From positions 1 to 7,569 of the forward strand of contig CAVLAO010000080.1 of NCBI GenBank assembly GCA_963660915.1: 7,569 nucleotides of DNA. Reading direction: 5' to 3'. A model generated the notes under the pieces. That model was given only the letters and a program-made list of their open reading frames with translations. It was not told where the DNA came from and ran no database searches. Shown piece after piece: positions 4,104 to 7,569 of this stretch (its first letter is position 1; the number at the start of each line of letters is the position of its first letter). Source of the stretch: UMGS1766 sp963660915 (lineage in GTDB: Bacteria > Bacillota > Clostridia > Oscillospirales > Oscillospiraceae). The position numbers and the translations under genes are program-made.

Positions 4104-6905
4104 ATGAAGAACCCGGTTGAGAAAGATTTGAAGAGCTACTTTGGTCTCGAATATGGCGGCGAAGATGATGTTCTGGAGCATTACGGCACCAAGCGTCATT
4201 CCGGGCGCTATCCGTGGGGCAGTGGTGAGACTCCGTATCAGCATTCTGGCGATTTTCTGTCCCGTGTGGAACAGCTGAAGAATAAAGGCATGAAAGAGGG
4301 CGAAATCCTCGATGCCATCAACAGTACCCTGCCGGACGATTATAAGCTCGGAGCCACAGAGTTCCGTGTGGCCAGAACCAAAGCAGGCCATGACCGCAAG
4401 GCTCAGCAGTGGGATGATATTCAGAAGCTGAAGAAGGAAAACCCTGACATGGGCTGGACCGAGATCGGCCAGAAGGTTGGTCTTCCTGAATCCACTGTCC
4501 GCTCGATGTATAAGAACGGTGTTGGCACAAAGACCGATCAGGCCGAGAAGATTGCCGAGACCCTGAAAAAGGAAGTTGACAAGAAAGGCATGATCGATGT
4601 CTCTGAGGGAACAAATCTAACCCTCGGAGTATCTGAAGGCAAGATGGACGAAGCCATTTATATTCTGGAAGCAGAACATGGCTACAAGCGCTATGGCGTC
4701 GGCATCAAGCAGCCTACCAACTTCCGTCAGCAGACCAATATCACCGTGCTGGCAAAGCCGGAATATGACCAGAGTTATGCTTATAAGCATCAGGGTGATA
4801 TTCAGTCTTTGGGCGACTATCATTCTGACGATGGCGGCAGTTCCTTTCGCCAGTTGCAGCCTCCCTCAAGCTTAGACTCGAAGCGCGTGGCAGTTCGCTA
4901 TGGTGATGAAGGTGGCTTGGCCAAAGATGGCGTTATGGAGATTCGCCGCGGCGTTCCTGATCTGGACTTGGGCAATTCCCATTATGCTCAGGTTCGTATC
5001 ATGGTGGACAACAGCCATTATCTGAAGGGCATGGCCATGTATTCCGATGATATGCCGGATGACGTGGACATCGTGTTCAACACGAACAAACCTTCTGGCA
5101 CGCCGAAGATGAAGGTCTTCAAGGAAATCAAGAATGACCCGGGCAATCCGTTTGGTGCAGCCATCACGGCAGAAGGTCAGAGCACTTATGTCGGCAAGGA
5201 CGGCAAGGAGCATCTTTCGCCCATCAACAAGTTGAAATGGGAAGGCGACTGGGACGACATGTCCAAGAGTGTTTCGTCGCAGTTCCTGTCCAAGCAGCCT
5301 CTGCCTCTGATTAAGAAGCAGCTCGACCTCACCATGGCTGATTATAGGGCTGAATACGATGAAATCATGCACTACACAAACCCGACTGTCAAGAAAAAGA
5401 TGCTGATGGACTTCGCTGAAAAGTGCGATGGCACATCCATGACACTGAAGGCATCTGCATTTCCTGGTCAGGCGACCAAGGTCATCCTTCCTCTGGACAA
5501 GATCAAGGAGACTGAAGCTTACTGCCCTACATATGAGAATGGCACTCAGCTTGCGCTGGTTCGCTATCCTCATGCCGGTACCTTCGAGATTCCTATCGTC
5601 ACAGTGAACAACAAGAACGCCAGCGGCAAGGCCAATCTCGGCAATGTCCGTGATGCAATTGGCATTAGTTCCAAGGTTGCTGAACGTTTGTCTGGCGCTG
5701 ACTTCGACGGCGACACTGTTATGGCTATCCCCATGTCTGACAAGGTGCAAATTAACTCGACTGATCCGTTGCCTGGTCTGAAGGGTTTCGATCCTAAGAC
5801 TTCTTATGCAGTCCCTGAAGGTAACCCCAACAATGTTCGCCTGATGAAGAAGGATGAGAAGCAGAAAGAGATGGGCATCATCTCGAACCTCATCACGGAC
5901 ATGACTCTGCGCGGAGCACCAACTGAAGACTTGGAACGCGCCGTGCGTCATTCCATGGTTGTCATCGATGCAGAAAAGCACAAGCTGGACTACAAGCGCT
6001 CGGAGAGGGAGAACGGTATTCAGGAGCTGAAGCGCAAGTACCAGATCAGAACGCTTACTGATGAGGAAGGCAACACATACGAGAAGTATGGTGGTGCATC
6101 CACCCTACTGTCCCGGCGTAAGCAGACCGTCCGCATTCCCGAACGGCGCGGCAGCGTGCGTATCGACAAAGAGACAGGTGAGCCAATCTATAAGGAGAGT
6201 GGCCGTGTCTATAAGGATAAGCAGGGGAAGGAGCACCGCGCAGAGACTGAGGTTAGTTTGATTTCAGTAACGGATGATGCCCGTACGCTTATGTCCTCAA
6301 AGACCGGAACCCCGCAAGAAATATTGTATGCCACCTTCTCCAACTCTTTGAAGGCACTGGCGAACAAGGCACGCAAGGAATCCGTCAACATGAAGGGCAT
6401 CCAGCGTGACCCGGCAGCAGCCAAGGAGTACGCGACTGAAGTGGCATCTCTGAACCAGAAGTATCAGGCAGTCCTAGCCAACAAGCCGAAAGAACGCCGA
6501 GCCATGATTATTGCAAACTCCAGAATCAAGGCAATCGTCGAAGCGCGTGGTCTGGACTACAACAATAAGGATGATAAAAAAGAGATCAAGAAGATCTCAA
6601 GCGTCGAGATGCAGCGTGCACGCGAACAGGTTGGAGCCAATAGCAGCAAGACCAAGATCATCTTCAGCGACCGTGAATGGGAAGCTGTTCAAAAGCATGC
6701 GATTTCTGATTCGCTGTTGACAAAGTTCTTGAATTCTTCCGATTCAACTGAAATTGTCAAGCGTGCGATGCCGAAAGCAACGGCTAAACTTTCAGCCGCA
6801 AAGGTGGCAAAAGCTAAAGCAATGCTTGCTACGTACACATATGATCAGATTGCAGAAGCTCTTGGCGTTCCGAAGTCCACGATTTACGATGCACTGAACA
6901 AATAA
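4104..6905 (+). CDS. YonO-like single-subunit RNA polymerase (DPBB fold) with helix-turn-helix modules
   Basis: This is a 933-residue protein with GGGAG (4090-4094) 9 nt upstream of the ATG. The key motif is SGADFDGDTVMAIPM with D533-F-D535-G-D537, matching the catalytic NADFDGDQMAVHVPL of bacterial RNA polymerase beta-prime, where the three aspartates bind Mg. Upstream, GTQLALVRYPHAGTFEIPIV (residues 480-499) aligns in order with the beta-prime VLLNRAPTLHRLGIQAF segment. This supports a double-psi beta-barrel polymerase of the type of SPbeta YonO (about 900 residues, single-subunit). Residues 26-42 carry HYGTKRHSGRYPWGSGE. Helix-turn-helix modules lie near 58-95 and 115-140, with a winged-helix-like region near 160-222. 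A third helix-turn-helix forms the extreme C-terminus (911-933). It probably transcribes phage genes. The beta-like second barrel could not be assigned with confidence. Confidence 0.72.
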   Translation: MKNPVEKDLKSYFGLEYGGEDDVLEHYGTKRHSGRYPWGSGETPYQHSGDFLSRVEQLKNKGMKEGEILDAINSTLPDDYKLGATEFRVARTKAGHDRKAQQWDDIQKLKKENPDMGWTEIGQKVGLPESTVRSMYKNGVGTKTDQAEKIAETLKKEVDKKGMIDVSEGTNLTLGVSEGKMDEAIYILEAEHGYKRYGVGIKQPTNFRQQTNITVLAKPEYDQSYAYKHQGDIQSLGDYHSDDGGSSFRQLQPPSSLDSKRVAVRYGDEGGLAKDGVMEIRRGVPDLDLGNSHYAQVRIMVDNSHYLKGMAMYSDDMPDDVDIVFNTNKPSGTPKMKVFKEIKNDPGNPFGAAITAEGQSTYVGKDGKEHLSPINKLKWEGDWDDMSKSVSSQFLSKQPLPLIKKQLDLTMADYRAEYDEIMHYTNPTVKKKMLMDFAEKCDGTSMTLKASAFPGQATKVILPLDKIKETEAYCPTYENGTQLALVRYPHAGTFEIPIVTVNNKNASGKANLGNVRDAIGISSKVAERLSGADFDGDTVMAIPMSDKVQINSTDPLPGLKGFDPKTSYAVPEGNPNNVRLMKKDEKQKEMGIISNLITDMTLRGAPTEDLERAVRHSMVVIDAEKHKLDYKRSERENGIQELKRKYQIRTLTDEEGNTYEKYGGASTLLSRRKQTVRIPERRGSVRIDKETGEPIYKESGRVYKDKQGKEHRAETEVSLISVTDDARTLMSSKTGTPQEILYATFSNSLKALANKARKESVNMKGIQRDPAAAKEYATEVASLNQKYQAVLANKPKERRAMIIANSRIKAIVEARGLDYNNKDDKKEIKKISSVEMQRAREQVGANSSKTKIIFSDREWEAVQKHAISDSLLTKFLNSSDSTEIVKRAMPKATAKLSAAKVAKAKAMLATYTYDQIAEALGVPKSTIYDALNK

Positions 6906-6925
6906 GGTCGAAAGGAAGAGAAATT

Positions 6926-7195
6926 ATGGTTCGTTGTTTCATTACTACGGTCGATAATCCTTACGATCCGCACGACCAGTTTGATCAGTGGTATCGTTTT
7001 GACTGTGACCACGGCTATAACTCTTGTGGGCTTCTCGCACGGCTCGCATATACCTCGGATCAGCTGTCTGATAACGAAAATGCTTATGAAATTGAGCAGG
7101 CAATCGATCAAATCATCAAAACTGATCCTTTGAACCTGTACCGGAAGGTCAAAAAGACCCTCCCCGACAGTGAAAACGGCGACAACGCTGCTTAA
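6926..7195 (+). CDS. Conserved-looking small phage protein of unknown function
   Basis: This is an 89-residue protein beginning 20 nt after the polymerase stop codon, with AAGGA (6912-6916) 9 nt before the ATG, so it is probably cotranscribed with the polymerase. It has an N-terminal TVDNPYDPHDQFDQWYRFD segment, then GYNSCGLLARLA and a D/E-rich helix with EIEQAIDQII. The arrangement (DNPY-P-x-x-QFD-x-WY, then GY-x-x-C-x-x-LAR) resembles, from memory, small uncharacterised proteins of Firmicutes phages. No catalytic motif is visible. The two cysteines (near 27 and 34) are not in a metal-binding pair. Function unknown. Confidence 0.75.
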   Translation: MVRCFITTVDNPYDPHDQFDQWYRFDCDHGYNSCGLLARLAYTSDQLSDNENAYEIEQAIDQIIKTDPLNLYRKVKKTLPDSENGDNAA

Positions 7196-7213
7196 ACAGA
7201 ACGTTTAGACAGG

Positions 7214-7246
7214 GGGGAGGGGGTCTGAAAAATCCACCCCCTCCCT
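7214..7246. repeat. G/C-run hairpin after the polymerase operon
   Basis: GGGGAGGGGGT (7214-7224) pairs with ACCCCCTCCCT (7236-7246) in an 11-bp stem (one G-U) with an 11-nt loop containing AAAAA. No T tract follows on the plus strand, so it is not a standard intrinsic terminator, although it could stall polymerase or protect the 3' end of the transcript. Confidence 0.75.
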
Positions 7247-7261
7247 AAATCGCGCCAATCT

Positions 7262-7293
7262 TTGATATTTCCCCGGGGGTAAAATTGATATTT
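7262..7293. repeat. TTGATATTT direct repeats flanking a CCCCGGGGG core
   Basis: TTGATATTT occurs at 7262-7270 and 7285-7293, bracketing CCCCGGGGG (7271-7279). The same 9-mer is found at 407-415, inside the operator region of the divergent regulators. GC-rich palindromic cores of this kind are seen at some phage cohesive-end sites, but no terminase gene is in view. A binding site is another possibility. Confidence 0.4.
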
Positions 7294-7333
7294 GGGCTTT
7301 GGGTGTAGCCTTGGCTTGAATGTTGATTTTTCC

Positions 7334-7370
7334 AAATAAAACTGGCCCTGTGCTGTAACACAAGACCAGT
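7334..7370 (-). terminator. Strong rho-independent terminator for the minus-strand gene
   Basis: Read on the minus strand, ACTGGTCTTGTG pairs with CACAGGGCCAGT (both arms within 7341-7370), a stem of 12-14 bp with a few G-U pairs, followed by TTTTATTT (complement of 7334-7340). It begins 11 bp past the stop codon of the gene at 7381-7548. Confidence 0.85.
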
Positions 7371-7380
7371 GAATAGCAGA

Positions 7381-7548
7381 TTATTCCTTGTCTGCTGTTT
7401 CTGCCGCTTTCTCTGCGGCGTTGCCTACAACCTCAGCGAAGGCTGTCATGCTCTTCATGGCAGCTGCGTGAAATTCTTCAGGGGTACACGGACGATAAAC
7501 CATGTCTTTTTCGGACAGGTATTCGGTAGGAATGCTTATGATGGCCAT
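7381..7548 (-). CDS. Small convergent protein of unknown function
   Basis: This is a 55-residue protein on the minus strand with ATG at 7546-7548 and TAA at 7381-7383. GGAGAGGTGAG just upstream is a strong ribosome binding site, and a strong intrinsic terminator follows, which together make a convincing gene despite its size. The N-terminal part reads MAIISIPTEYLSEKDMVYRP and contains a single cysteine at residue 21. The rest is an alanine- and glutamate-rich likely helix (AAAMKSMTAF...NAAEKAAETADKE), perhaps a coiled coil or partner-binding helix. No membrane span and no known family were recognised. It is transcribed toward the polymerase operon and ends as a separate unit. Confidence 0.65.
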   Translation of the reverse strand: MAIISIPTEYLSEKDMVYRPCTPEEFHAAAMKSMTAFAEVVGNAAEKAAETADKE

Positions 7549-7569
7549 ATTCTCACCTCTCCATATATT

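Noticed and set aside
4872..5981. Long minus-strand open frame of 369 codons
   Set aside because: It lies wholly opposite the polymerase-like gene, lacks a convincing ribosome binding site, and has a composition expected of an antisense shadow. The plus-strand protein carries recognisable motifs.
7214..7246. Standard intrinsic terminator after the 89-residue gene
   Set aside because: The stem is strong but no T tract follows on either strand, so it is listed as a structural repeat and not as a terminator.

Overview
The window looks like part of a tailed-phage or prophage genome from a Firmicutes host, most likely a gut clostridium. The grounds are short, tightly packed and often overlapping genes, strong GGAGG-type ribosome binding sites, mostly small uncharacterised products, a stand-alone Spo0A-type DNA-binding domain (Spo0A is confined to endospore-forming Firmicutes and their mobile elements), and a large phage-type RNA polymerase-like protein. 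A run of 10 N at 1330-1339 shows this is an assembled scaffold, probably metagenomic.

Left part (1-965), AT-rich: two paralogous small helix-turn-helix proteins are divergently transcribed from an 88-bp intergenic region that holds a near-consensus minus-strand promoter and overlapping TTGATA palindromes. This has the layout of a regulatory switch. The start codon of a further minus-strand gene lies at the left edge. On the plus strand the regulator is followed by a 56-residue single-span membrane protein.

Middle left (968-2301): a plus-strand operon encodes flavin-dependent thymidylate synthase ThyX (split only by the N gap, and apparently intact once a 6-bp overlap is collapsed), a 63-residue two-span membrane protein, and the Spo0A C-terminal-like protein. 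It ends at a hairpin terminator. A 497-bp gene-free stretch follows (2230-2726). It has repeated TGCCCACTTTT boxes in both orientations, a perfect 11-bp inverted repeat, a very AT-rich segment and a good sigma-A promoter. It is a candidate iteron-type replication origin or a multi-site operator.

Middle right (2727-4102): a small zinc-ribbon-like protein, a terminator, a tandem repeat, a second terminator placed directly against the next ribosome binding site, then two overlapping genes for PD-(D/E)XK nucleases, one VRR-NUC-like and one RecB/Cas4-like.

Right part (4104-7569): a 933-residue protein with an ADFDGD double-psi beta-barrel motif, interpreted as a YonO-like single-subunit RNA polymerase carrying helix-turn-helix modules near both ends, followed by an 89-residue protein of unknown function. 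A G/C-run hairpin region and a convergent 55-residue minus-strand gene with its own strong terminator close the window.

Together the genes fit an early/middle phage module: regulation, dTMP synthesis, DNA processing and phage-directed transcription. No virion, terminase or integrase gene is visible.
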